Shown: positions 11,001-23,000 of the stretch, piece by piece
Layout: every line of letters begins with the position of its first letter
Numbering within the stretch: position 1 is the first letter of the stretch
Assembly (NCBI GenBank): GCA_003116995.1
Contig: BDSL01000004.1
Location: 2,046,001 to 2,110,000, forward strand
Source of the DNA: Yamagishiella unicocca
Lineage: Eukaryota > Chlorophyta > Chlorophyceae > Chlamydomonadales > Volvocaceae
Reading direction: 5' to 3'
Length of the DNA stretch: 64,000 bases
The notes under the pieces: model-generated
The model's database searches: none
The model's input: the letters and a program-made list of their open reading frames with translations, nothing else
What the model was told of the DNA's origin: nothing
Program-made: the position numbers and the translations under genes

Positions 11001-14000
11001 AAGGATTTAACATATAAATATTTAACATATAAATACTTAACATATAAATATTTAACATTTAAATACTTACCTAAATTGGCAAGGCTAGGGCTTACGTTAC
11101 CGGCACGTGTTACCGCAGCCATTTAATACCGTATATTGATATTAATTGTAATACGCTGTGAGAAAAAGACGCAGCAGGGTGAAGGGCAGCGCCGCTCGCA
11201 AGCCGCGACGCTCCCGCCTGCCGCTCTGCTCGTTTCGCAATTGCAGAGGCCACCGACGGAACGAATTAGCGTCGACGGCCCGGCCACCAAGACCGCCGGA
11301 CCGCGGTCTGTGTCGGTTGGCCCCCCCGCCGGCGCCGCCAGCCCTAGCGAGCCACAGCCGCAGCAGTCGCCCTTCACCAGCCACGGGCCATCCAGCGCCC
11401 GAGAGCCCACACCAGGGCCCGCCAAGGGCGTCGGGGAGGAACGCCAGGTACGTGCCGCTTCGCTCCCTTCCGACCACAACCGTCCCAACCACCTGGCTCT
11501 TTAACTTCCCTCATAACAGCTCATAACCTAGTCCCCACTATGCCCGGGGGACCCCATGAAATCGCCCCCTTGGCCCACGCGCTTTCCCCAACCAGGCGGC
11601 CAACGGTAATGCCAACGACGACCGGTCCAACGGCGCCAGCACCGCGCCGGCGGGCCCCGCTGCGCCCACCTCCCGCCATGCGTCTGAAATCCCAGGTGAG
11701 TTGCCGTACGGTACGGTACGGTACGGCACGGTGGTGCCCTCTGGGCGCATGCGGCTGGATCGGCTGCCGCCTGCTGCGCAAACGGCAGCGCCCTTTATGG
11801 TCCCGGGCCGTGCTGCTAACTTCAAACCGGTATGTTGTTACGGCGGCTCGAGCAGACGACCAACGACAGCCACCTGATCTCTCTCTTCGCCTGCTGTGGC
11901 CACCCTCTTTGCCTGCTCCAGCCACTCTCTTCTCCTGCTCCAGCCACTCTCTTCTCCTGCTCCAGCCACTCTCTTCTCCTGCTCCAGCCACTCTCTTCTC
12001 CTGCTCCAGCCACTCTCTTTGCCTGCTGTTGCGGCCGCTGTACTCACCACCCAACCCCCCTACTCCGGGGTACCCCACCCGCGCCCATCTCGCTCGTGCC
12101 TCGGCCGCAGTGTCGTACGGCCAGGCGGCTGTGAACATGGCGTGCGCGCTGGGGTGGGCTCGCGACGGCGCCCGGGGCGCGCAGGTGGCTGCGCTGGCGG
12201 AGGCAGCTCGGAAGCACCTGGAGGTGCGGCTGGGGGTAGGGATTGGAAGGGAACTGAGCCCGCAGGGGGTGGTGGCGAGGCGAGGAAGCCGGTTGATACA
12301 ACATAGCCGACCGAGGAGACGGGGAGACGGGGTCTCCGGGATTCGAGTGCAGGAGTGGGTTGGGAAGGCCACTGCATCCTTTTCCGTCTCCCATTATAAC
12401 CGACTGGCTGTCCGGACCCGTCCACCCTCGCCAGGGGAAGCTGCTGGGCCAGACCCCTGTTCCATACCTGAATCCCAACTCCAAAATCCCCCCCACCTCC
12501 CCCCCCCGCCAGTCCACCCCCGGCTGGAGCTCCTGGCGCGCGACCGTGCCGTCCCTGGAGGCCTTCATCAGTACGGCACTGTCGTACTTTGTGGCGAACG
12601 ACCTGTACGCCGCATCGTGCCGCTTCCTCAAGCACGCCAAGGGCTCGTTCGGCCTGGCCATACTGTGCTCACTGGAGCCGGATAGGTGGGTGGGCGGGGC
12701 ATCCAGACGTCAATAACCCACCCACCCATCCCCCCTGCCCCGACCCCCGACCCCGACCCCGATCCCGACCCCGATCCCCCCGCAGGGTGTGCATGGGCGC
12801 CTGGGGTCAGCCGATGGCCATGAGCTTCAGCCAAGCGCACCGTGCCGTACTTTACGGCTCCGAGACCAACTGCGCCATGATCCCGATCGCGACCCGCCCG
12901 GGGGCTGTGCCCGTGGGGGGCGACGGCGGGTTTGGCGAGGGCGACGGCGCCGCTGGGGCCGCTCCTCGTCGTCCAGACGGCCGCCCGCCGGCGGACGGGG
13001 CGGATGACGCCATCATTACACACGCCACGAACCGGCTGGTTCAGGTGGGCCCTATGGGTTCCGGAGCAGTGCGTTGATTGGTTGGTTTTCTGGTTTCCGG
13101 AGCTCTGCATAGGGCGTCACACGCGACCAGGCAGCCGGCAGGCAACCAACAACCAACCAACGACCTGATGTACGGCGGGCTTCCCTCTCCCCCTCCCGTC
13201 CTTCCACGCTCAGGTGAACCGGGTGTTGGATCGACAGGCTAGCATCATCAGACTCAACGGTGTGACGGTGGAGGTGATGAGGGACCCCTCCCGCTACAGC
13301 AGCCAGGGAGGCTACAGCGGCCACGGCGATCACAGCGGCTACGGCGGCTACGGTGCCCGCAACGGCGGCGCTGGCGGCGGCGGCGGTCACAGCACCTACA
13401 GCACCTACGTGAACCCCGACATTTCCACAGGTGCCAACGCTACCGCCGGCGGTAGCGGCGACGGCAGCAATCGCGGCGACGGCAGCAATCGCGGTAACGG
13501 CAGCAATCGCGGTATCGGCAGCAATCGCGGTGACGGCAGCAATCGCGGTAACGGCAGCAATCGCGGTGACGGCAGCAATCGCGGTGACGGCAGCAATCGC
13601 GGTGACCGCAGCAATCGCGGTGACGGCAGCAATCGCGGTGACCGCAGCAATCGCGGCGCTGCCAGCTCACCCGGCGGCGCCGTCGGCTGCTCGCCGCCGC
13701 AAGGCCAGCCGCTGGGAGAGTCCATGTGAGTGTCCACGCAACCTGCTTGTTCAGGTCACACAGGGTCAAGCACCGGATCGTCTTGGATCGAGCCCTTCGT
13801 GCCTAGAAAGGCAACGGCATCTTGCGGTCGATCAGCGCCGCAGCCCCCTGACTCTCTCCCCTCCCTTTCCCTGTCCTCCACCCACCTCCTTGCACACGCC
13901 CCACCCTCCAACACCTTAGGGAGAGGAATACCCAAGTGCCCATCCCCGGCGACGGTGCACCCAGTGACGCCGCCGCCCCCGCCGCCCCCGCCACCGCCGC

Positions 14001-17000
14001 CGCCGCTGCCGCTAACCGGTCGACGCGGTTTGCCGGCGTCCTCGGCAGCTTACAGTCAACTGCTGGGATGAGCCCCGACGTGATGGAGGGTGAAATGCGC
14101 GACGTGGTCAAGGTGCGTGTTCTGGGAGGGGTGCAGGGCAGGGGCTATTCCTAAAATGGATACGCGTGCAACACGGGCATGCCTCCGAAGACCTACCGGA
14201 CCCTGCTTGTTTTCCCTTGTTCTCCATGCCCTCCACCTACCTTGTCCTCCACCTACCTTGTCTTCCACCTACCGCATGACCCCTCGACGCGCGCAGCCTC
14301 ACACGCTGTCTTCACCTCTTCCACCCAACCAACCACGAACGCCATTTGTACGACGTGCATGTGGATCCGGCTGCACCGTGTACGACAGGGGTACGAGACC
14401 GGAGCCATGGGCTGCACCGCGGTGGACGGCTCGGGGGACGCGGGGTCTCCGCAGGAGGAAGCCATCGTCAACAACGGCTGGAGCCCCTCGTTTGCGACAC
14501 ATCGGATCGATATCGACGAGGGCGCGGGCGAGATGATGCAGCTCGTGCTAACGGATGCGGCGGATCCGGGTGAGGGGGGGTTACATACAAGAACCGGGTG
14601 GGGGGGTCGATAGGGTTTTGCTAGGAAGCCCTATAGGGTTTTGCTAGGAAGCCCTATAGGGTTTTGCTAGGAAGCCCCCATAAGTCGTCGCTTGAGAGAT
14701 GGTATAATTGACTAGAGGACGGGGACAAAAAGGGGAGGAGGTGACGGTGCTGGGTTTTAGAGTTTTAGGGGCTGGGCATGCATTCATTGCAGCTGCTGGC
14801 AGCACTGGGATTGTGGAAGGAGATCTCAGCCAAGTCACGCCTATTGGACCCTGTTGGACCGTTTCATCACAGGCCGCCCACCGATGCCTAGCTGCCTTGC
14901 CATCCCCCACAGCCCATAGCCCATAGCCCACCCCTCCCTCCTGCTTTGCTGCGAACACCTTCATTCTCTCCCCTGCCCCCTCCGCCCTGCCTTCCCCGAC
15001 TCATAGCCCCTCCCCTTACCAGAAGCTAGCCTCTTGGGTAGGGTGTCCCCGTATAGCCAGACAAACCCACCCCCTTCCCCCCTTGCCTCCTGCCCTCCTT
15101 GCCCCCTTGCCTCCTGCCCTCCTTGCCCCCCTGCCGCCTGCCGTCCTTGTCCCCCAGCCTCTGCTGTGGACAACGCCGACGGCTGGTGCATGTTCCGGGT
15201 GCAGCCGTATGTCCGACTGCGGGTGTTCCAGCTGCGGACCGGAACGGAGGTGGACAGCCGCGAAGACTTCGAGGCGCAAGGTGAGGCGTTGGGGGGGGAG
15301 GGGGGATGGAGAGGGGCGCGGGCCGCGGAGCGGGGGGGGGGAGGTGTGTATGTTTCGTAACCATCCCAGCAGGGGGCGGGGGAAGGGGGGAATGCGGCAA
15401 GCGTGGGATGCTCTTCTCGTGGGGCAGCCGCCTCGGACAGCGCCCGCGCAGGCTTGCTGACGGCCCGGAACGGGGTGGGGGTGAAGTGAGAAGATAGGCC
15501 CCCGGAAAGCCGGGGAGCAGAAGTAACCCCAGTGATGACCTCGCCCAGGCGCAACACCCACGAAGCCACGGGCATCCTCCCGCGTCCGACTGCTCGCGCC
15601 GCTCCGACCCCTCCGCATCACAGAGCGCATCGTGCAGCTGGTGGGCAACCCCTACGTCACCTTCTCACCCTCCCTGGACCTCACCCCCGGCCGGGACTAC
15701 GTCGCAGACGACCTGGCGGACGTGCCCCGAGTGCTGGCGCGTGTGCGGGACTCGTGGTGGGTCGGTGGGTCGGTGGGTCGGTGGGTCGGTGGGTCGGTGG
15801 GTCGCTGCCCAGGCCAGGCATCGTCATGATGAGAAGCAAACTCACCAGCTACACAGGGAAAGGAAATCCGCGCCCGACATCCGTTGCGCCCTCCGGCATC
15901 CGTGGCGCCCTCGCCCTAAACCCTAAGACTTGTACAGCGGCCCTTGCTAGGCCGAATGGCAGCGCTGTCATGGCGGGTGCCGGGCCGCCTGCGGCATGTG
16001 CGCGCAACGATGTCGACGTGCTTGTTGCCGTCGCTCCTTCCCTGACCCGCCCGCCCCCTGAACCCTGAACCCCCCGCCCCCCAACCCCCCTAACCCCTGA
16101 CCCCCCCTGCTCCCCCCCAACCCCCCCTGCCCGCCCTCTGTCTGCCTGTGCGTCCAGGACTGACCCGCTGTCCCTCAACCGTCAGACCGCTGAAGACCTG
16201 TTCCATCACCTGGACAAGCTGGTGCAGGTGGGCTGGGGCAGACGCAGGGCGGGAGAAGGAAAGGGTTTCGTTGCGTACGACGTCCGTGACCGTATCGCAC
16301 TTATCTTATTGAGTCGATTTCACGATTTCCCCTTTCTATTCCCCCTGATGAACGATGCAAACTCGGCCGGTACTTTGTTTTCTTCCTCAAGAATGACGTC
16401 TACAGGCCGCGTCCACAGGTTCTTTCCAATAACCAACCCAAGTTCTCCGCCGGCATGCACGCTCCAAAGCATGTCCCCCAAAACAATTAGCCGGCTAGTT
16501 TCAGTCCTTCGTCTCCTATGTCGTGTAACCGGGTCTTCCCGCTGCCCCCCTCCCCCGTCCCCCCTCCCCCGCCCCCGTCCCCCGTCCCCCGCACCCCGCA
16601 CCCCTCCCCCGCCCCCCACGGGTCTTCCTCGAAATCCCCCGCCCCCCGCGCCTAGTTCGCTGCGAGTGGGAACGTCGCCTCCGCCGACCGGCCCGGCATC
16701 GATCTGCTGATCACCGGGGTGGAGGCCAGCCTGTGGCTGGCTGAGCAGTGGGCGGGGGACCTGAAGCTGGTGTTTCCGCAGCTGAGTGTGACGGCAGTCA
16801 GCGCCAATAAGGTGTGTTTTAGCGCCCGCCGAGAAGGGAGGAAGGTTGAGAGAGGAAGGAAGGGGGGAAGCGGTGGGAGGGCTGGAGCTGGGCAGGGGGG
16901 AGGCGGGGCGGGTGTGGAACTGGGGAAGGGAAGGCAGGTAGGGGAGAACGGGAGCTAGCGGGGAGGGTGCGGGAGGATCGGGGCGGTTTGCGCAACCAAG

Positions 17001-20000
17001 TATAACGGTGCCGGGAACCTTCTGTAGTACATACCAACAAACCCAAACCCACCGCCCCCCCCCGGGACCCCTCCCGGACCCGCAGGTCATCAGCGTGCTG
17101 GGCAACGCCCGGGGCCGCATCCCTCCCACCGGCTCCACCTTCTGCCGCTCCTCCGGCTCCTTCCTGGCGGAGCACCACACGCTGTGCATCGCAGTCAGCC
17201 AGAGCGGACAGACCTTCCCCACCATCCACGCCGCGCGGTGGGTGGGGCTGGGCGACCTGGGTCGGGGGTATGGGTGGGGCTGGGCGACCTGGGTCGGGGG
17301 TATGGGAGGAAACCCGTGGGTCGGCACACTAAAAACCTAGATTGGGGGCGGGCAATATACTGGGTGGTGGGTCGACGACTTTATTTACTGCTGCCTCCGC
17401 ACCCTCCTCTTCTTACCAGCTACCCGCCAGCCCGATTTTGCTGCTGCGGTGTCTTCTCCCTCCTCACCCGCCTCACCCGCCTCACCCACCGCCGACCCCG
17501 CCTCACCTACCTGACCCTCTCCCCCGCCCACTCCCACCAGCTACACGTCCCATGTCGAGCAACCGGTCCTTTTCTGTACCCCCCCCCGCCGCGGATTCTC
17601 TAAAACCCCCCCCCCGCCTGCACCAGCTACACTTCCCATGTCCAGTAACCGGTTCTTTTCTGTACCCCTCTCTTTAACCCCCCGCCCACAGCATCCTCAA
17701 CCAGCTCCTCCCGGGACGTGTGTACGCGCTGTGCGGCTCCGTGGACACCAAGATGGCGCTGGCGCTGGGGCAGCGGGTGGCGCTGGGGTCGCCCTTCACT
17801 CGCCGCGTCTTCAACTCGTGTGCGGGGGGCCGCTGCGCCGAGCCGCCCTCCGTGGTGTGCGTGGCCATCCATCAGACGCTCAGCGAGCTGCTCGCGTACC
17901 TGGTGGTGGGTGGGGGCGGGAAGGGAACGGGGAGGAGGTGGGGGGAAGGGTGCAAGAGGGGAGCTCAGCCTGCGTGGTGGGTCGATGGGTCGAGGAGTTG
18001 CTCTCTCGGGTTGGGGCTGATCAGGAGGGGCTGATCAGGCAGGGATCAAGGAGGGGCTGATCAGGCAGGGATCAAGGGTTCAGGGTTCAGGGTTCAGGGT
18101 TCAGGGTTCAGGGTTCAGGGTTCAGGGTTCAGGGTTCAGGGTTCAGGGTTCAGGGTTCAGGGTTCAGGGTTCAGGGTTCAGGGTTCAGGGTTCAGGGTTC
18201 AGGGTTCAGGGTTCAGGGTTCAGGGTTCAGGGTTCAGGGTTCAGGGTTCAGGGTTCAGGGTTCAGGGTTCAGGGTTCAGGGTTCAGGGTTCAGGGTTCAG
18301 GGTTCAGGGTTCAGGGTTCAGGGTTCAGGGTTCAGGGTTCAGGGTTCAGGGTTCAGGGTTCAGGGTTCAGGGTTCAGGGTTCAGGGTTCAGGGTTCAGGG
18401 TTCAGGGTTCAGGGTTCAGGGTTCAGGGTTCAGGGTTCAGGGTTCAGGGTTCAGGGTTCAGGGTTTACCAAATGGCTGGGGTGCTTGAAGGCGTGGGTGG
18501 TGTCGTTGTGGCGACGGACGGAGGCCCAATGGAGGTGGAGGCCCCTGTCCGGGAGGTGGCAGCTGAGCACTGTGCCTAAGACGCTCACCGCATGCGGACC
18601 TGCGACCTCCGCACCCTCACGCCCCACCCTGACGCCATCCGTCTCCCGACCCACCCTACCGCCCCCCGACCCCCCCCCGACCCCCCCGACCTGCCCTCGC
18701 CCCCCCCAGGTCCGCATGCGCCTGTCTAGTGTGTGCGCCTCAGGCAGGCCGCTGGGGATGATCCTGACCAAGGACGACATGGTGGACCTCCGGTGAGGCT
18801 ACAGGGAGGGGAGGGGGCCCAAGAGAGGGACATATACACTCTTGACGAACCCCAAGACGTCATCCACAGCACCTACAAGATGATGTCTATTATTACCTTG
18901 TTGACCATACATGGAGGGGGCGGGGGAGTAGGTTGGGCCGCAGGAAGGGAAGGGGGCTTCTGATGGCAGGGAGAGAAGGAGGCCATAGCAGTTGCGGGAC
19001 GGCAGTACAGATGCGGTTGTGGTTGTTGTTGTAACGGTTACAATGGGTTGTGGTGGTGCGAGAAGGGCCGGGTCGGGGGGGGAAGGACCGCCCTCACTGC
19101 TCCTCGTCCCGTGTATGCGCCTATCCTCTAGGGGCTCCAAATACCTACCCTCACCCCCGCCTCCCTCCCCTTCCTCCGCTCCCTCCCGTCCCTCCCTCCC
19201 CCTCCCCTCCCTCGAAACGTCTCCTAATCGGCCTTACTTTTCATTGCCGACCCACGGGTGCCCCCTCATATCTCCCCCCGCTCCCTCCCGCGTTCCGCAG
19301 CTCCGTCCGCGACCGCTTCGTGGACGTGAGCTCGAAACAGCTCACCGGGTACGACACAGAGGGACACCCCCTGGAGTCGGAGCACCACAACCGGCTGGTG
19401 AACCAGGGCAGAAAGTGGGTATGGGGCCGGTGGACTGGCGGGTTCAGGCTGGGGCCGGAGCCGGGGCTGGGGACGGGAGCCAAAGGGACACCCTAAAACC
19501 CTAAACCCGAACCAGAGACCCCAGAAGGCCAGCCCCATTCGCTCCTGGCTAACTCTCACCGGGATCCTCCTTCTTTCCCCATTTTCGCTCCTAGGTGGGC
19601 CCTGCACGTCATCGAGACGCCCACAGCCTGGGTGCTGTCCCTGGTTCACATCCTGGCCACCGTGGTGTCCGGCTGGCCGGTGGTGTTCGCAGTCGTGCAC
19701 GGCATCTGCATGGGAGCGGGGGCGGGCAAGGCGCTGGACACGGCGCTGTCAAAGTGAGGAGGGGGATTACAATAATAGAGGGGGAGGGAGGCAGTTGTGG
19801 AAGGGGAGGCAGTTGTGGAAGGGGAGGCAGTTGTGGAAAGGGAGGCAGTTGTGGAAAGGGAGGCAGTAGTGGAAGGGGAGAAAGGGGAGGCGGGCGACTG
19901 TGTGGGTGGCGGGGGTACTGGAGGAAGGACCCCGTATGGGGTTGAGGTTCAATTGGGGTTGAGGTGGCAGGGGACATGGGCGGTGGGCGGGTTCCAGGGT

Positions 20001-23000
20001 ACCTGGCGGGCGAGTGGAAGCGGCCACGGCCAGAACGGGGGCTGCGGCTTTGCACCTCCGAAGTTGCCCACGCACCCACCCACCCATTCACCAATCCACC
20101 ATTTCAATCCCAGGATCGCGTTGGCGGTGGATAGCGTGATCTACATGTTCCTCCCGATCATCTACGCCGTCATCCTGAGGGCGATCCAGGTGAGTGTGGC
20201 CCCCCGGGTCTGAAGCTATGGCTGCTGCTGCAGCTGCTGCTAGGGTTGTCGCTGAAGCGGAGTCATCCAAACGGAGAAGGATTAAGCACCGTCGATCCAG
20301 TAACCCACGGCAACCCCTAACGCCCCCCCCCCCAGCGGCGGCCCCTGTGGCATCGCATGGGCAAGCGCACCATCGTGGTGGCGGACGTGCCGTACGTGCA
20401 CCAAATCATTGAGACCTTTGTGTCCAAGATGTACGCGCTGTCGTACGGTATCGCTTCCGTGGGTAAGTGACTCGACCCGACCCGATCCGACCCGACCCGC
20501 TGTACAGGTTACCTTAATCGGTTTGCTTTTCAGTTGCCGACCTTCGGACTTCCTCTCAAGCCCCGCTCCAGGGAGCCACGCCACCTCGCTTGCATCGCTT
20601 CGTTGCCCTCCTTCGCGCCCCCCCTGCAACTGACCCAACTGGACCGACGGTGGAAACGTGTTTTCCCCAACTCCATCCATCGCCTCGCCCTCTCCCATGG
20701 CCCCCCTTCGTCCCGCCGTACCCTCTCCCCTGCTTCCTCCCTCCAGAGGTCCATGGCGCCAACCCGGCCGACCACTTCGTCCACCGCTTCACCCACCGGG
20801 TGGTGCGGGGGCTGCTCATCGCGCTGGGTCGCCCGGATGGCCGCCTCTACAGCCAGACCAAGAGCGAGAGCTGGGTGCTGCTGGGTCTGCTGCAGGCCAA
20901 GGTACCGTGTCGGTACCGTGTGTGGTTTTAGGGTTTTAGGGTTCTAAAAAGTCGGAATGAAGCTTCCGCAAGTTCCCGACTTTCGTTATGCTACTCCGGT
21001 ACAGCCAATCTCATTACTCCTCCTCCCTCGGCGTCGACCTCTCGATGTCTCCTCTCAACTCCTCCCTCGGTTCACGGCGCGTGCACGGTCCTGATCTACC
21101 GCGCGCTAAATGGCGCCCAAAGCCCTGGCAGGACTTCCGGCCGGCCCTGTCCTCACGCCGCCTAGCCTGGGCCCCTTTTGCCTACGCATCCTCCCTGGAC
21201 TACCATTCCCACGCCACCCCTGATCGCGCACTTCACCCCTTGCTGCCCCGCTGCCCCCTCCCTGGACCTCTCGGCCGCAGGTGATCACCAGCTGGGGCCA
21301 CCAGCCCGAGGTGGTGTCCGTCGGCCACAACCCCTACCACCCGTCAGTGGTGGACACGCACCTGCAGGTACAGTACGCCCGTACCCGAGCGCGTGACCCA
21401 CGAGTGACCCACGGGTCGCCAGGGGGAAAATTGCGGCTGCTGGCTGGAGGGCCAGCAGGCCAATTTCAGAGGGCTGTGCTTCCCTACTGCTTGTTCATGC
21501 AGCATTGAATGAGCCACCACAAATAAACAGCTTCTGCCACAAACACCGCTGCCGGGCTTTGCTCATTACTGCCGTGGCCCCCCTCCGCGCCCCTCACCTC
21601 GCCGCCCTGCAGCTGCCCACCAACCGGCCGCGCCTGCTGATTGAGGCCCTGGAGCACACCTCCGGGTCTGTGGACCCCAATCAGCTGTGGGCCAGCAGGA
21701 GGTGCGGGCCGGGGCGGAGGCCTGGATCAGGGGGCTCGCATCCGCAGGGCGGGTTTCGCCAGCATTTTCCGCGTTCGCCTGACTACCATCAAACTGCCCC
21801 GGCGAAATTGATTTTAATCCTTCCTGCCTTACTATCTCGGCCTACCGTGCATCCTCAGCAACATCAGGCGCACCACTGACCCCCCTAATGGACCCACCAT
21901 CGCCGCCGCTCATCTTCGGCTCATCAGGCACATGGTCACCAGCAAGTTCCCCCTCCACGATAAGGCCCGTGAGCTGCTGCTGGAGATGGAGGGAGGCACC
22001 GGCGTCGCCACGCCCTCCGCCTCCGTCCATAAGGGCGCCGCTGGTGCCGGCGCCGGCGCGTCCTCCCGCGGCGCCAGCAGCCGCGGCGGCGGCGGCGCCG
22101 ACAGCTCCGTACGATCCAAGCCGCTGTCCCGGTTTACTGGTGGCGGCGGCGGTGGCGGCGGTGGTGGTAGTGGCACCCAGCGGATTGAGATCGTGGCGGC
22201 CTCACCCGTGGGAGGAGCCAGGGGCCTGGGCCGCAGCACGGCAGGTCTGGTGGGCGGTCCCTGCAACGCCTACTCGCGGATCAATGGAGAGGCGGTGCTC
22301 AACATGTGAGCCAGGGGGCCCAACCTGTGTGTGGGGGGCGGGGCGGCGCGATGGTGGGTGTGGGCGTTCGCGCGTAGTCGGCTGCTTCGTTATCTTTATG
22401 ACGGTTCGGAGGCGCTCCGTGATCCATTAGTCAGGCAACACCTGCCTACTTGAAGAATGCGGCGGTTGAAGTCCTCGCTCGACACGAAACAGCAAGCAAG
22501 CAACGTCATCCTGCGCAATGGCTCGCAGTATGGCCAAAAACGTTTCTAATATTCCTAAACTAAAGCGCAACGGCATGTGCGAGCGCGATGGTGGGTGTTC
22601 TGGGCAGGTATGGGCCCTGAATGAGATGCCGCCTCCTTGCCACATCGGCTCCGCCCTGCCTTTGCAGGACCGCTGACGAGGTGCGGCCGCTGCTGGGCCC
22701 CGAAACCAAGCACCTGGTAGGGGGCCACCTGCTGTACAGCATCTTCAAGAAGGCGGAGCTGCGCAAAATGTGGGACAAGGTACGACAGCCGTACGTCCCC
22801 CCCCCTTTCTGTGGCCCCCCCTGCGCATACGCGGCCCCGCCGACGGCCCAGCACACTCACACGCATGCAGCCACGCATTGCGGATCTGTGCTGTACGGCA
22901 CGGTACGGATGCGACACGTGGGCTGCTTTACCGTGTACTATATCGTAATCTACGAACTAGGAGGCGCCATGATAGCCTGTCCGACCCACTCATTTGCCGC

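Larger units (their letters stand above)
5579..13725 (+). other. Exon map of the amidotransferase/SIS gene, exons 1-13
   Basis: Exons: 5579-5813, 6170-6711, 7129-7369, 7625-7783, 8124-8269, 8696-8813, 9937-10970, 11247-11447, 11596-11695, 12111-12223, 12513-12685, 12786-13044, 13214-13725. Each boundary has GT and AG, and the partial codon left by one exon is completed by the next. The exon 3 donor is placed at 7370 (GTGGGT) rather than the nearer GTGGCG at 7342, because only the later site keeps phase and produces GVFVGHTRFAT. The exon 13 donor at 13726 ends in AT and is completed by the G opening exon 14. Confidence 0.8.

Noticed and set aside
18076..18466. A true chromosome end or telomere
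   Set aside because: The array is flanked by exons of one gene on both sides and the unit is TTCAGGG, not TTTAGGG.
22306..22667. Apparent gene end at the TGA just after 22305
   Set aside because: The GTGAGC overlapping it is a good donor, and the next exon restores the ATG codon and a long in-phase coding series to 25367.
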